This document shows, in pieces, positions 1-10,815 of a stretch of 64,000 nt of DNA. The DNA comes from Capra hircus. Taxonomy: Eukaryota; Chordata; Mammalia; Artiodactyla; Bovidae. The position numbers were made by a program, and so were the translations under genes. The stretch lies in NCBI RefSeq assembly GCF_001704415.2, contig NC_030836.1:26634001-26698000 (forward strand), in the 5' to 3' direction. A model generated the notes under the pieces. That model made no database searches, was not told where the DNA came from, and worked only from the letters and a program-made list of their open reading frames with translations. Positions within the stretch are counted from its first letter, which is position 1; every line of letters begins with the position of its first letter.

Positions 1-420
1 TGTCCTTTATTGACTTCTGTCAGCCCACTGTCATTACCCCCAAAATGCTGGTGAACTTTATGACAAAGCAGAACATCATTTCTTACTCTGAATGCATTAT
101 TCAGCTCTACTTCTTCTGCACTTTTGCTATTTCAGAGTGTCACATGTTGGCTGCAGTAGCATATGACCACTATGTTGCCATCCACAATCCTTTGATTTAA
201 AATGTTATCATGTCTTACCACATCTGCCTCTGCTTCACAGTGGGAATTTATATTCTGGCCATCATTGGATCCACAATCCATACAGGATTTATGTTGAGAC
301 TCCTTTTCTGTGAGAACAATGTGGTTAACCATTATTTCTGTGATCGCTTTCCACTCTTGGAGCTATCCTGTTCTAGCGTCTGTGTCAGTGAATTACTGGT
401 TCTAGTCTTGAGTGCATTTA

Positions 421-1517
421 TTTATTTATTTATTTATTTTACATAGTTAAGAAAATTTTTATTTTATTTTTATTTATTTATTTATTTATAGTTTTTTATT
501 TTTTAAATTTTAAAATCTTTAATTCTTACATGCGTTCCCAAACATGAACCCCCCTCCCACCTCCCTCCCCACAACATCTCTCTGGGTCATCCCCATGCAT
601 CAGCCCTAAGCATGCTGCACCCTGCGTCAGACATAGACTGGCGATTCAATTCTTACATGATAGTATACATGTTAGAATGCCATTCTCCCAAATCATCCCA
701 CCTTCTCCCTCTCCCTCTGTGTCCAAAAGTCTGTTATACACATCTGTGTCTTTTTTCCTGTCTTGCATACAGGGTCGTCATTGCCATCTTCCTAAATTCC
801 ATATATATATGTTAGTATACTGTATTGGTGTTTTTCTTTCTGGCTTACTTCACTCTGCATAATTGGCTCCAGTTTCATCCATCTCATCAGAACTGATTCA
901 AATGAATTCTTTTTAATGGCTGAGTAATACTCCATTGTGTATATGTACCACAGCTTTCTTATCCATTCATCTGCTGATGGACCTCTAGGTTGTTTCCATG
1001 TCCTGGCTATTATAAACAGTGCTGCGATGAACATTGGGGTACATGTGTCTCTTTCAATTCTGGTTTCCTCGGTGTGTATGCCCAGCAGTGGGATTGCTGG
1101 GTCATAAGGTAGTTCTATTTGCAATTTTTTCAGGAATCTCCACACTGTTCTCCATAGTGGCTGTACTAGTTTGCATTCCCACCAACAGTGTAGGAGGGTT
1201 CCCTTTTCTCCACACCCTCTCCAGCATTTATTGCTTGCAGATTTTTGGATCGTAGCCATTCTGACTGGTGTGAAGTGGTACCTCATTGTGGTTTTGATTT
1301 GCATTTTTCTAATAATGAGTGATGTTGAGCATCTTTTCATGTGTTTGTTAGCCATCCGTATGTCTTCTTTGGAGAAATGTCTATTTAGTTCTTTGGCCCA
1401 TTTTTTGATTGGGTCGTTTATTTTTCTGGAATTGAGCTGCATAAGTTGCTTGTATATTTTTGAGATTAGTTGTTTGTCAGTTGCTTCATTTGCTATTATT
1501 TTCTCCCATTCAGAATA
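421..1517 (-). mobile_element. L1-BT, 3' part of a 5'-inverted insertion
   Basis: The antisense segment starts with a T-rich run (the poly-A tail read backwards), then the L1 3' UTR with its C-rich stretch near 550, then the C-terminal part of ORF2 (minus-strand frame 792-1517, about 240 residues including CWWECKLVQPLW and IYTMEYYSAIKKN). It is the 3' half of one L1 copy whose 5' half lies at 1518-2220 in opposite orientation. The 15-bp duplication TCTTGAGTGCATTTA flanks the whole insert at 406-420 and 2221-2235. Confidence 0.92.
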
Positions 1518-2220
1518 GATGGAGAAATATACCATGTTCATGGATCGGAAGAATCAATATAGTGAAAATGAGTATACCAAAGCAATTTACAAATTCAATG
1601 CAATCCCTATCAAGCTACCAGCAACATTTTTCACAGAACTAGAACAAATAATTTCAAGATTTGTATGGAAATACAAAAAACCTCGAATAGCCAAAGCAAT
1701 CTTGAGAAAGAAGAATGGAACTGGAGGAATCAACTTGCCTGACTTCAGGCTCTACTACAAAGCCACAGTCATCAAGACAGTATGGTACTGGCACAAAGAC
1801 AGACATATAGATCAATGGAACAAAATAGAAAGCCCAGAGATAAATCCACACACATATGGACACCTTATCTTTGACAAAGGAGGCAAGAATATACAATGGA
1901 GTAAAGACAATCTCTTTAACAAGTGGTGCTGGGAAAACTGGTCAACCACTTGTAAAAGAATGAAACTAGATCACTTTCTAACACTGCACACAAAAATAAA
2001 TTCAAAATGGATTAAAGATCTAAATGTAAGATCAGAAACTATAAAACTCCTAGAGCAGAACATAGGCAAAACACTCTCAGACATAAATCACAGCAGGATC
2101 CTCTATGATCCACCTCCCAGAATTCTGGAAATAAAAGCAAAAATAAACAAATGGGATCTAATTGAAATTAAAAGCTTATGCACAACAAAGGAAAATATAA
2201 GCAAGGTGAAAAGACAGCCT
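1518..2220 (+). mobile_element. L1-BT, inverted 5' part of the same insertion
   Basis: The sense segment encodes an open 235-residue stretch of L1 ORF2 (start 1519), including GGINLPDFRLYYKATVIKT and ILYDPPPRI, and ends at KVKRQPS. The next L1 residues, EWEKIIANEA, are exactly where the antisense segment 421-1517 begins, so the two halves are contiguous in the element with almost no loss. This is the expected product of twin priming. The element is truncated at its 5' end. Confidence 0.92.
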
Positions 2221-2555
2221 TCTTGAGTGCATTTAACATCCTGACTCCTGACTTAACCATCCTTACATGCTACCTCTTCATCCTCTCCAGCATCCTCCAA
2301 ATCAACTCCCCTGAGGGCAGGTCCAAAACCTTCAGCACCTGCAGCTCTCACATCTTAGTTGTTGCTGTTTTCTTTGGATCTGCAGCATTCATATACCTGA
2401 AGCCATCATCTGTGAGCTCCATGGATCAAGGAAAAGTGTCCTCTGTGTTTTATACCTGCATTGTTCCCATGCTAAATCCTTTGATTTACAGTCTGTGGAA
2501 TAAAGATGTCAAATTTGCCCTGAAGAAAATTCTGAAAAAAGGAAAATGTATATGA

Positions 2556-3416
2556 ATAGAATCAATAGCATGATGTCATAGAAGTCATTTGGTTTGCTGA
2601 GCTATGCAGTGTGTTAGATATATTGTTCAAATTTTGGTAAATTTATTGATACTTCTCTATATAACTCATCTCCAAAATTCTCCTGGCTACTTCTTTGAAC
2701 ATACATTACAATGATTGTATAAGGAAAAATACAATGATAGAATTTTTTTTAATCTTGAATATTAAAGGAGCTTACTTTTATTTTTAACAATAATGTATCT
2801 AGGAAGAACAACAATGCTTATGATGATTATGGTGAAAATCACAGTAATGCATATTATCAAGATTTATGAACTATGAAGCACTATGCCCAGTACTTTAAAT
2901 GGATATCTTTATTTACTATATTCCTTGAGGACAAATTCTAGGATTATTTTCCTTTGAAAAGAAGAAATGGAAGGTTATTTCATTTGTGTATTTGCCATGG
3001 ACCCAAACATAATAAATGATAGAGAAAACAATAAGTGATAATTTTGCACAAGAAGATTGTGAATAGATCCAATGCCTCCCTGAGAATTCCCTTCTTTATG
3101 TCAAGCATCATCACTTTCCTATAAGACTATGTTTCTTTTCCCTAGATATTTTCTATGCTATTTTCACTTTTATTTCCTTTGATAAAATGAAAATAATAAA
3201 AATCTTTCAAACAGTATTAGTCAAAGCAAAAAATGCAAGGATGGAGATTTATTGCAGAGTTTCACAGTAGACAGTTATTAAAGAGATTCAAATTATAGTT
3301 GAAATGTAAATATTTATAAAATATTGTCTTATCTTTATACCAATAACACTATAACTGTTTATGAAGCAGCTGTTCATAAAAGAAAGAAATCCTGCTGAAT
3401 TATATCACTTTCATGT
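2556..3416. other. 3' flank of OR unit 1, paralogous to 13330-14060
   Basis: AT-rich noncoding DNA with no gene. Blocks such as the sequence around 2600-2690 and 3171-3225 align with 13360-13490 and 13900-13960 downstream of the intact receptor, showing that the duplication that produced the two receptors included several kilobases of 3' flank. A MIR-like relic lies at 2855-3030. Confidence 0.75.
2855..3030 (+). repeat. MIR-like SINE relic
   Basis: Weak match to the MIR core and tail (GCACTATGCCCAGTACTTTA, then a diverged fall-off resembling the fractured tail). The same relic appears at 13555-13735, so it predates the OR duplication. Confidence 0.5.
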
Positions 3417-3462
3417 TGTTAATGCTCTTCTGTTCCATACTTTATTGAATTATCTATTCATG
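3417..3462 (+). repeat. Left copy of a 46-bp target-site duplication
   Basis: This 46-bp stretch recurs at 4335-4380, at the other end of the BovB insertion, with the same length and roughly ten mismatches. The paralogous unit 2 carries only one such copy (about 14390-14440) and no BovB, so it represents the empty site. Confidence 0.75.
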
Positions 3463-4334
3463 TTCAGTTCAGTCCCTCAGTTGTGTCCGACTCTTTGCAA
3501 CCCCATGGACTGCAGCACACCAGGCTTCCCTGTCCATCACCAATTCCTGGAGCTTGCTCAAACTCATGTCCATTGAGTCAGTGATGCCATCCAACCATCT
3601 TATCCTCTGTTGTTCCTTTCTCCTCCTGCCTTCAATCTTACCCAGCATCAGAGTCTATTCCAAGGAGTCAGTTCTTTGCATCAGGTGTCCAAAGTATTGG
3701 TGCTTCAGCTTCAGCACCATTCCTTCCAATGAATATCCAACATTGATTCCCTTTAGGATTGACTGGTTTGATCCCCTTGCAGTCCAAGGGACTCTCAAGA
3801 GTCTTCTCCAACACCGCAGTTCAAAAGCTTCAATTCTTTGGTGCTCAGCTTTCTTTATACTCCAACTTTCACATCCATACATGACTACTGGAAAAAACAT
3901 AGTTTGACAATGTTGGTAAAGTAATATCTCTACTTTTTAATATGCTTTCTAGGTTGGTCATAGCTTTTCTTCCAAGGAGCAAGCATCTTTTAATTTCATA
4001 GTGGCAGTCACCATCTTCAGTGATTTTGGAGCCCAAGAAAATAAAGTCTGTTTGTTTCCATTCCCTATCTATTTTCCATGAAGTGATGGGACCAGATGCC
4101 ATGGTCTTAGTGTTTTGAATGTTGAGTTTTAAACCAGCTTTACTTTCATCAAGAGGTTCTTTAGTTCCTCTTCACTTTCTGCCATAAAGGTGGCATCATC
4201 TGCGTTTCTTTGGTTATTGATATTTCTCTTGTCAATCTTGATTCCAGCTTGTGCTTCATCCAGCCTAGCATTTTGCATGATGTACTCTGCACATAAGTTA
4301 AATAAGCAGGGTGAAAATTTACAGCCTTGATATA
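3463..4334 (-). mobile_element. BovB LINE, 3' fragment
   Basis: Begins with the reversed BovB terminus (TTCAGTTCAGT) and runs back through the C-terminal region of the reverse-transcriptase ORF. Minus-strand fragments include VVMYGCESWSIKKAEHQRIEAF, WRRLLRVPWTARGSNQSILK and the YADD-like box, degraded here. Several frames are broken and the element is 5' truncated. It is flanked by the 46-bp duplication at 3417-3462 and 4335-4380. Confidence 0.9.
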
Positions 4335-4380
4335 TGTTAATGGTCTTTTGTGCCATAATTTATAGAGTTGCCATTTCATG

Positions 4381-4624
4381 TTATGTTCTCTTTAAAACAT
4401 CTCTTCTTTTTCCTCATACTATTGCTTTTTGATTGTGGGTCTTAAACATCTTATAATTATAAATTCTCATATTATTCTAAGCGCTCAGTTGTCTTCTGTC
4501 TTTCCTAATTCAAACCATCTTATTCACTATTGCCATATCAATGTCCTTTAAATAGTGTGCTGTCTATTCACCTGTTATAACAAGTTGCAGTGTTTATTAT
4601 AGTATCCAAATATTAGACAAATAT
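4381..4624. other. Noncoding duplicated flank
   Basis: No gene. Matches 14450-14600 in the paralogous unit (around TAGTTGTCTTCTGCCTC), continuing the shared 3' flank after the BovB insertion. Confidence 0.6.
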
Positions 4625-4637
4625 ATAATATAACTTT

Positions 4638-4858
4638 GTTGCTTTTTACTCACTAAATTCTATCCAACTCTTTCCAACCCCATGGATTGTAACCTCCCAG
4701 GCTTTTCTGTCTGTGGGATTTCCCAAGTAAGAATACTGGAGTGGGTTTCTATTTCCTTCTCCAAGGATCTTCCCAAAGGACCATCCCAATGAAGTGGAAG
4801 ATGCGTGACTCCTGCATTTGCAAGTGGATTTCTTACTGCTGAGCCACCAGGGAACCCC
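4638..4858 (-). mobile_element. Bov-tA type SINE
   Basis: Reversed tRNA-Glu-derived SINE: the reversed A/B-box head ends at 4858 (GAGCCACCAGGGAA). A 13-bp target-site duplication ATAATATAACTTT flanks it at 4625-4637 and 4859-4871. Confidence 0.9.
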
Positions 4859-4966
4859 ATAATATAACTTTACCTCCTTGTATTTCATTAAACAGTAATT
4901 CAATATCAGATAATTGTTTTCCAAGAACACTCATATTTATCATTTGACTTAATTTTCATCAGTCTT

Positions 4967-5161
4967 ATTTGTTCAGTTGTGTCCAACTCTTTGCAGCCCA
5001 ATAAACTGTAGCCCACCAGGCTCCACTCCTGATAGAATTTTCCAGGTGAGAATAGTCTGATGGGGTGCCATTTCCTACTTCAGAGGATCTTCACAAACCC
5101 TCATCTCCATCTCCTGCATTGGCAGGGGGATGATTTACCCCTAGAGCCACCTGGGAAGCCT
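4967..5161 (-). mobile_element. Bov-tA type SINE
   Basis: Reversed SINE with the BovA core (CCCACCAGGCTC) and tRNA-like head ending CCACCTGGGAAGCC. More diverged than its neighbour; its target duplication is not clear. Confidence 0.82.
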
Positions 5162-5572
5162 GTGGTATAAAGGAGGGGAGATGCTTACAATCACAACTCC
5201 TGTCATAGGCAAGATTCCTAGTCCAGTGCATTTCCCAACAAGCACAAATGGATTAACAGAGGACAAATAATAAGAGTTTGGTGGAAAATCTTTGAATTAC
5301 TAGGGCTTAGGCTCCTAAATAAAACATAGGTAAGTGACAGGAAATGGTCTCACTAGACAAGAAAAGCCTATGTAGATCCAGAAAAAAACAGGTCATACTT
5401 CACATGAAATGATCATTCTGCCAGACTAGAAAAGTAGAGAGCAGACAGTTCATGAATCACATGTGGATCACTGTAAGATGTCAATTTTTTGTGTGTGTGT
5501 GTGAAGGAAGCTGCTAATTTTTTTTAAAAAAATGAGGAAGTGACACAGTTTTGAATGTTAATAATGTCACAC
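5162..5572. other. Noncoding spacer
   Basis: No gene seen. The first 80 bases resemble 14815-14870 of unit 2, marking the visible right edge of the duplicated flank. A short (GT)n run lies at 5491-5503. Confidence 0.5.
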
Positions 5573-6893
5573 ATGCCAAAGAATGCTCTAACTACCACAC
5601 AATTGGACTTGTCTAACATGCTAGTAAAGTAATGCTCAAAATTCTCCAAGCCAGGCTTCAACAGTACATCAACCATGAACTTCCAGATGTTCAAGTTGGA
5701 TTTAGAAAAGTCAGAGGAACCAGAGATCAAACTGTCAACATCTGTTGGATTATTGAAAAAGCAAGGGAGTTCCAGAAAAACATCTATTTCTGCTTTATTG
5801 ACTATGCCAAAGCCTTTGACTGTGTGGATCACAAGAAACTGTGGAAAATTCTGAGAGATGGAAATATCAGACAACCTGACCTGCCTCTTGAGAAACCTAT
5901 ATGCAGGTCAGGAAGCAACAGTTATAACTGGACATGAAACAACAGACTGGTTCCAAATAGGAGAAAGAGTACATCAAGGCTGTATACTGTCACCCTGCTT
6001 ATTTAACTTATATGCAGAGTACATCATGAGAAACGCTGGACTGAATGAAGCACAAGTTGGAAACGAGTTTGCAGTGGGGAAATATCAATAACCTCAGATA
6101 TGAAGAAGACACCATCCTTATGGCAGAAAATGAAGAAGAACTAAAGAGCCTCTTGATGAAAGTAAAAGGAGAGTGAAAAGGTTGGCTTAAAGCTCAACAA
6201 TCAGAAAACTAAGATCACGGCCTCTGGTCCCATCACATGGCAACTATATGGGGAAACAGTGACAGACCTTACTTTTGGGGGCTCAAAAGTCACTGCAGAT
6301 GGTGACTGCAGCCATGAAATTAAAAGTCTCTTGTTCTATGGAAGAAAAGCTGTGACCAACCTAGACAGCATACTAAAAAGCAGGGACATTACTTTGCCAA
6401 CAAATGTCTGTCTAGTCAAAGCTGTGGTTTTTCATGGATGTGAGAGTTGGACTATAAAGAAAGCTGAGGGCCAAAAAATTGATGCTATTGAACTGCAGTG
6501 TTGGAGAAGACTCTTGAGAGTCCTTTGGACTGCAAGGAGATCCAACCAGTCCATCCTAAAGGAAATCAGACCGAATATTCATTGAAAGGACTGTTGCTGA
6601 AGCTGAAACTCCAATGCTTTGGCCACCTGATGTGAAATGTGACTCATTGGAGTCAGGTTGTCTGGTATTTCCGCACTTTTCCAATGTGACTCACTGGAAA
6701 AGACCCTAATGCTGGTAAAGACTGAGGTCAGAAGGAGAAGGGGATGACAGAGTATGAGATGTTTGAATGGCGTCACCAAGTCAATGGACATGATTTTGAG
6801 TAAGCTGCTGGAGTTGGTTTTAGACAGGGAAAACTGGCATGCCCTCATCCATGGGGTCACAAAGAGTTGGACATGACTGAGCAACTGAACAGA
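5573..6893 (+). mobile_element. BovB LINE, 5'-truncated sense copy
   Basis: Sense BovB from within the reverse-transcriptase domain to the 3' terminus (ACTGAGCAACTGAAC). Frames at 5632-5937 (FIDYAKAFDCVDH), 5858-6091 (HQGCILSPCLFNLYAEY) and 6259-6585 (CESWTIKKAEGQ) are fragments of one reading frame broken by frameshifts. It abuts the OR fragment that follows. A clean target duplication was not found. Confidence 0.9.
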
Positions 6894-6907
6894 ATTAAAC
6901 TGCTCTG

Positions 6908-7366
6908 AACCATTGTTGCTATGATCTTCTGCCCCTCCTCCAGCGCTCCCGCTCTAGCACCTATCTCAGTGAATTACTGGTTCTATGTTTTGGTGCACTT
7001 AACATCTTTGTCTCCATCCTGATCATCTTCAGCTCCTATATCTTCATCATTTCCAGCAGCATCCACATTCATTCCACGGAGACCAGATCCAAAGACTTGA
7101 GCACATGCAGCTCCCACATCTCAGATGTTGCTGTTTTCTATGGATCTGCAGCATTCATGCACCTGAAACCATCACCTGTGAGCTCCATGGACCAAAGGAA
7201 AATGTCCTCTGTGTTTTATACTATTGTTTTGCCCATGCTGAATCCCCTGATCAACAGCCTCAGGAATAAAGATGTCAATGTTTTCCTGATGAAAATACTT
7301 GAGAATATTTTTGTGATCAGACATAATATGAACATGATATTTAAGAGCTGCTGCTGCTGCTGCTAA
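6908..7366 (+). pseudogene. Olfactory receptor 3'-half fragment, OR8-like
   Basis: Only the second half of a receptor remains. Homology begins at NHCCYDLLPLL (the intact family motif is NHYFCD..PL), continues through segment 5, the third loop (KDLSTCSSH), segment 6 and PMLNPLINSLRNKDV, and stays open for 153 codons. No 5' half exists upstream; that side is BovB and unrelated DNA. Cysteine and tyrosine replacements in the extracellular loop and Asn for Tyr in the NPLIY motif mark decay. The original stop appears lost by a small indel: the related fragment at 26045 stops at this point, whereas here the frame runs into the next SINE, adding a poly-cysteine tail before TAA at 7364. Confidence 0.9.
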
Positions 7367-7532
7367 GTTGCTTCAGCCGTGTCCGACTCTGTGCAACCCC
7401 ATAGACTGCAGCTCACCAGGCTCCCCCATCCCTGTGATTCTCCAGGAAAGAATACTGAACTGGGTTGTCATTTCCTTCTCCAATGCACGGAAGTGAAAAA
7501 TCAAAGTGAAGTCACTCAGTCTAGTCTTTGCT
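7346..7532 (-). mobile_element. BovA2/Bov-tA type SINE
   Basis: Reversed SINE beginning with five CTG triplets (the reversed AGC tail typical of this family), followed by CCGTGTCCGACTCTGTGCAA and the BovA core. It supplies the last codons and stop of the preceding OR frame. Confidence 0.85.
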
Positions 7533-7536
7533 TATT

Positions 7537-8130
7537 ATACAGTATGGATACATGGTTCTCTTACTTCAAAATCCCTACCAGAGCTTACAATCTGAGTTAA
7601 GATCTCCTTCATGCTTTGTAACATTGCTCAAACCTGTATGCCTCCTACTATGCCATTTATTGGTTTGGGTGTGTACTTGTCTGCTTATTGTCCAAAATGT
7701 ACTGTAATGTTCATGAAGATTATCCCCATGCATGTATTTCATTGCCATATATGCAGGACATAAGATAGTTCCTGCCACTAGAAACAACTTGACAATTTTC
7801 TTATTTTCTTTTAAAAAATATTTATAGGAAGCCATATATATTTCATACAGTCTTTTTTCATTACTTTCTCCAATTATCTACATATGACTTTTAAAAGTTA
7901 AAATCCATTAAATTTATGTTTGAAGAGTCGTTCAAAAATCTGCAATAAAACTGATGACATCCTAAATTATTTCTATACAAATTTTTAGAAGCATGAACTT
8001 GAGTAACTTCTATATCAAACCCGAGTGCAGGTAAGATAACTTGTGAAAACCTGATTTCATTAAATAAAGTAAAAAACCCAAAATCCTTGAAGCAAAACTC
8101 TTGGTTATCAAGCATACAACATACATGTGT
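7537..8130. other. No gene recognised
   Basis: AT-rich sequence without a convincing coding frame or a repeat I can name. Confidence 0.5.
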
Positions 8131-8146
8131 TAAAAAATAATATGTA

Positions 8147-8396
8147 CATGACAGTATACATGTTAGAATTCCCATTCTCCCAAATCATCCCACCCTCTCC
8201 CTCTCCCTCTGAGTCCAAAAGTCCGTTATACACATCTGTGTCTTTTTTCCTGTCTTGCATACAGGGTCGTCATTGCCTGGTGGGAGGGAGGTGGGAGGGG
8301 GGTTCATGTTTGGGAATGCATGTAAGAATTAAAGATCTTAAAATTTAAAAAAATAATAATAAATAAATTAAAAAAAATCTGTATCTAAAAGGAAAA
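8147..8396 (+). mobile_element. Very short L1-BT insertion with 5' inversion
   Basis: 8147-8277 is antisense L1 3' UTR (same block as 650-790); at 8278 the sequence switches to the sense L1 3' terminus (GTGGGAGGGAGGTGGGAGG and tail). The A-rich tail runs to 8396. The duplication AAAAAATAATATGTA flanks it at 8132-8146 and 8397-8411. The whole element is only about 250 bp. Confidence 0.88.
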
Positions 8397-8411
8397 AAAA
8401 AATAATATGTA

Positions 8412-10140
8412 TATTTGTTATCTGATGGGTCAACACAGCAAATCTGGAGATACAGTGCTACCTGGAACTTGAACACTCCAGTCTAAAATACTGTGGTTTC
8501 CCATACCTCGACCAGAAAAAAATTTCTCCTATATTGACATTGATAAAATTCTTAGTATGTAGAATTTTATCCATGTAAATTATAGTTCAATAAATTTAGT
8601 TTAAAGATAAAAAAAATATGAGTTATACTGTTGCAGTCAGAGTTGTGGATCTTCCTAGATTGCCACCTTGAACCAGAACATGATTTTTTTTTTATTACTC
8701 TCTATTTTAAGCAAATATTTTTTTTCACATTAAGTGACAGATCTCTATATTATTCCTCAATATTTCTTTTATTTATAGAGTTAAAGTCATTAACTTATTC
8801 TACTTGTTAGGAACTTTTCATGGGTAATGAAAATAACCAGTTGAAACCTTCCTGCAGCCTGCATGTTAAAATATTTCAAATACCACTGTTTTATAAATAC
8901 ATCATGGTATCTAAATATAGTTTAATATAGGTCAATGAGAAAAAAAATCATTCAACTATTGCACATAAAGGTTTTTTTTTTCTTTATCCCCTGTGTGAAA
9001 TCACTTTAGAATGTTCCTTTAAAGCAGGTCTTAAATATTTCCTAAAATTTTGAATTTTTATATAGCTTGACATGAAGTTCACCAGAGTTCTAATAAGATC
9101 TATCACAGCCTTGCTTCCAACCTATAGTCTAACGAAAAATGATAAATTACAATGATATGACACTATTAAACACTTGAGAGTAAAAGGAAGAAAAGGGAAT
9201 TGCTAATTGTATCTTATCCCAAGAGTTGATACTTGTGGGATATGATCCTAATGGAAGATCATTAGCATTATCTGTTCCTCATCTGACTCTTAGCATCTAT
9301 ACTCAGAGTATAAATCACCATTCATATCAACCAATTTTTGGAGAGGGCCGTTGACCTCAGCAGAAGTCAGGACCATTGACTCAAAATTATTAAAACAGTA
9401 TCTTCTAGGTTATAATGCAACAAGAAGAAGTCCTGCAAGGTTAGTACTCAGAACTATCCACCTGCATCACCAGAACCATTTTTCCCTTCAGAGAAATAGA
9501 GAAGAAGAATACACAGCACTGGTGTGCTGGGGAACAAGAGGGATGTATTTGAATCCCGGTCCTGGACTTTAAGAAGTTAAATCTTCTATTCTAGCTCCCT
9601 CACAGTGCACTAACAGATGCGACTAGCTATTTTTCTGTCTCTCTCTGTCCTCACTCTAATATTCACACTCCCTGAGGAGCAAAGGTTCCCTAATCATCTT
9701 TCTGTCCCTGCTGGAGAAAGTTATGGCCAGTATTTCTTTGTTTACTTACCTCCACTCAGGCAGTGTGAGAGCTTTGTTCACTTGTGCTGGGGTCTATGTT
9801 AACTTATTACTACAATCCTTTCAATAATTTTATTAAAAAATCTTATTTATTGATACTTATATATAAAGCATTGTGCCAAGCACTGTATTGACTTTACAGT
9901 CTAGTATAGAAGAAAAGCCAATAAGTAACCCATAATAATTGATGCAGAATTAAGCATGTGCTAAATGTAAACATGAGAAAGGTGTTCCTCAGCACATGGA
10001 AAATGGTCTTATTACCTGGGGTTTCCATTATTAAAGCCTTTAACTTAAGGACCCTAACTATTGAATAAATTTCATCAGATACACTGGGAATGTGTGAGGA
10101 GATAGATATATAATGAGTCAAAAAAAAGAGACTCTACCAA
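8412..10140. other. No gene recognised
   Basis: AT-rich single-copy sequence. Short open frames (for example 9351-9572) show no family signature. A faint MIR-like segment may lie near 9860-9960 (TTGTGCCAAGCACTGT) but is too weak to annotate separately. Confidence 0.5.
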
Positions 10141-10350
10141 ATGCTGTTTTGTGTAAAGTTAAATCATGTGATACCTGGTGAGATGCACAGGGAATTGTAT
10201 TCAATATCTTGTGATAAATCATAATGAAAAAGAATATGAAAAACAATGTATATATATGTATAACTGAGTCACTTTGCTATACAGTAGAAATTAACACAAT
10301 ATTGTTAATCAACTATCCTTCAATAAAATAAATTTTTTTAAATGAAAAAA
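10141..10350 (+). mobile_element. Older artiodactyl L1 3'-end fragment
   Basis: Contains the block CATAATGAAAAAGAATATGA, then AACTGAGTCACTTTGCTATA and an A-rich end, a common L1 3' terminus in even-toed ungulates. Diverged from L1-BT. A similar end is at 56415-56595. Confidence 0.6.
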
Positions 10351-10654
10351 AATTAAAAAATTAAAGATTTTGTTGTTAGGTGATATAAATCATCGAATGA
10401 CAGAAATTTGTTCAAACTTTATTTGGAGACCTCAGAAAATGTTAATATTTAGGAGTTAATATTGAGTAAAAATTTCAAATTTCAGTATAATTTTATATAT
10501 TTAGGTAGAAAGGAGGAACAAGAAAATGTCTTAAGGAAAAACAGAAACAAAAATCCCAGCCATCATCGTAGGAATGAAAATGATACTAAAACAAAAGATA
10601 AAATGGAAAGCATCTCAATAGAATAAAATTAAAATAACAATGACAGTATCAGGG

Positions 10655-10815
10655 TCTTTCCAAGGGTATGGGACTGTGCTAAACATCCCACAGGAATCAG
10701 TATTGTGAATTTATACAGGAGGTAGATTTTAGTGTTTCTGTTTTTCAGAGAGTTGGAAAGTAGACATATTATCTCAAGATCACGCAGGAAGAATGGGGTC
10801 GAGCTGAGGCTTCAG
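10655..10815 (+). repeat. MIR SINE relic
   Basis: MIR-like order: GGACTGTGCTAAACATCCCA, a fall-off region, then CAAGATCACGCAGGAAGAAT, matching the MIR core and its diagnostic 3' section. Confidence 0.6.

Larger units (their letters stand above)
1..2555 (+). pseudogene. Olfactory receptor pseudogene, OR8-like, split by an L1 insertion
   Basis: Class II odorant receptor (seven-membrane GPCR of olfactory neurons), now non-functional. The window opens inside the gene: the first codon, at 3, corresponds to residue 67 of the intact paralogue at 12394. The frame runs to a TAA at 198-200 that replaces Tyr132 of the paralogue just after the DRY region, then stays open to 419. The L1 inserted at 421-2220 breaks the codons near residue 205 (membrane segment 5). 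The receptor resumes at 2221 and reads through the third-loop and segment 6 block (KTFSTCSSH) and the segment 7 block (PMLNPLIYS) to a TGA at 2553-2555. The DRY motif reads DHY, a loss of the key arginine. There are thus two independent inactivating lesions plus the missing arginine. Family 8 is inferred from similarity to the intact copy; the 5' end lies outside the window. Confidence 0.93.

Noticed and set aside
132..332. Minus-strand ORF opposite the first OR
   Set aside because: A shadow of the receptor coding strand with no family signature.
5540..6907. Missing 5' half of the OR fragment hidden left of the BovB
   Set aside because: I checked 5162-5572 for OR motifs (PMYFFL, MAYDRY) and found none.
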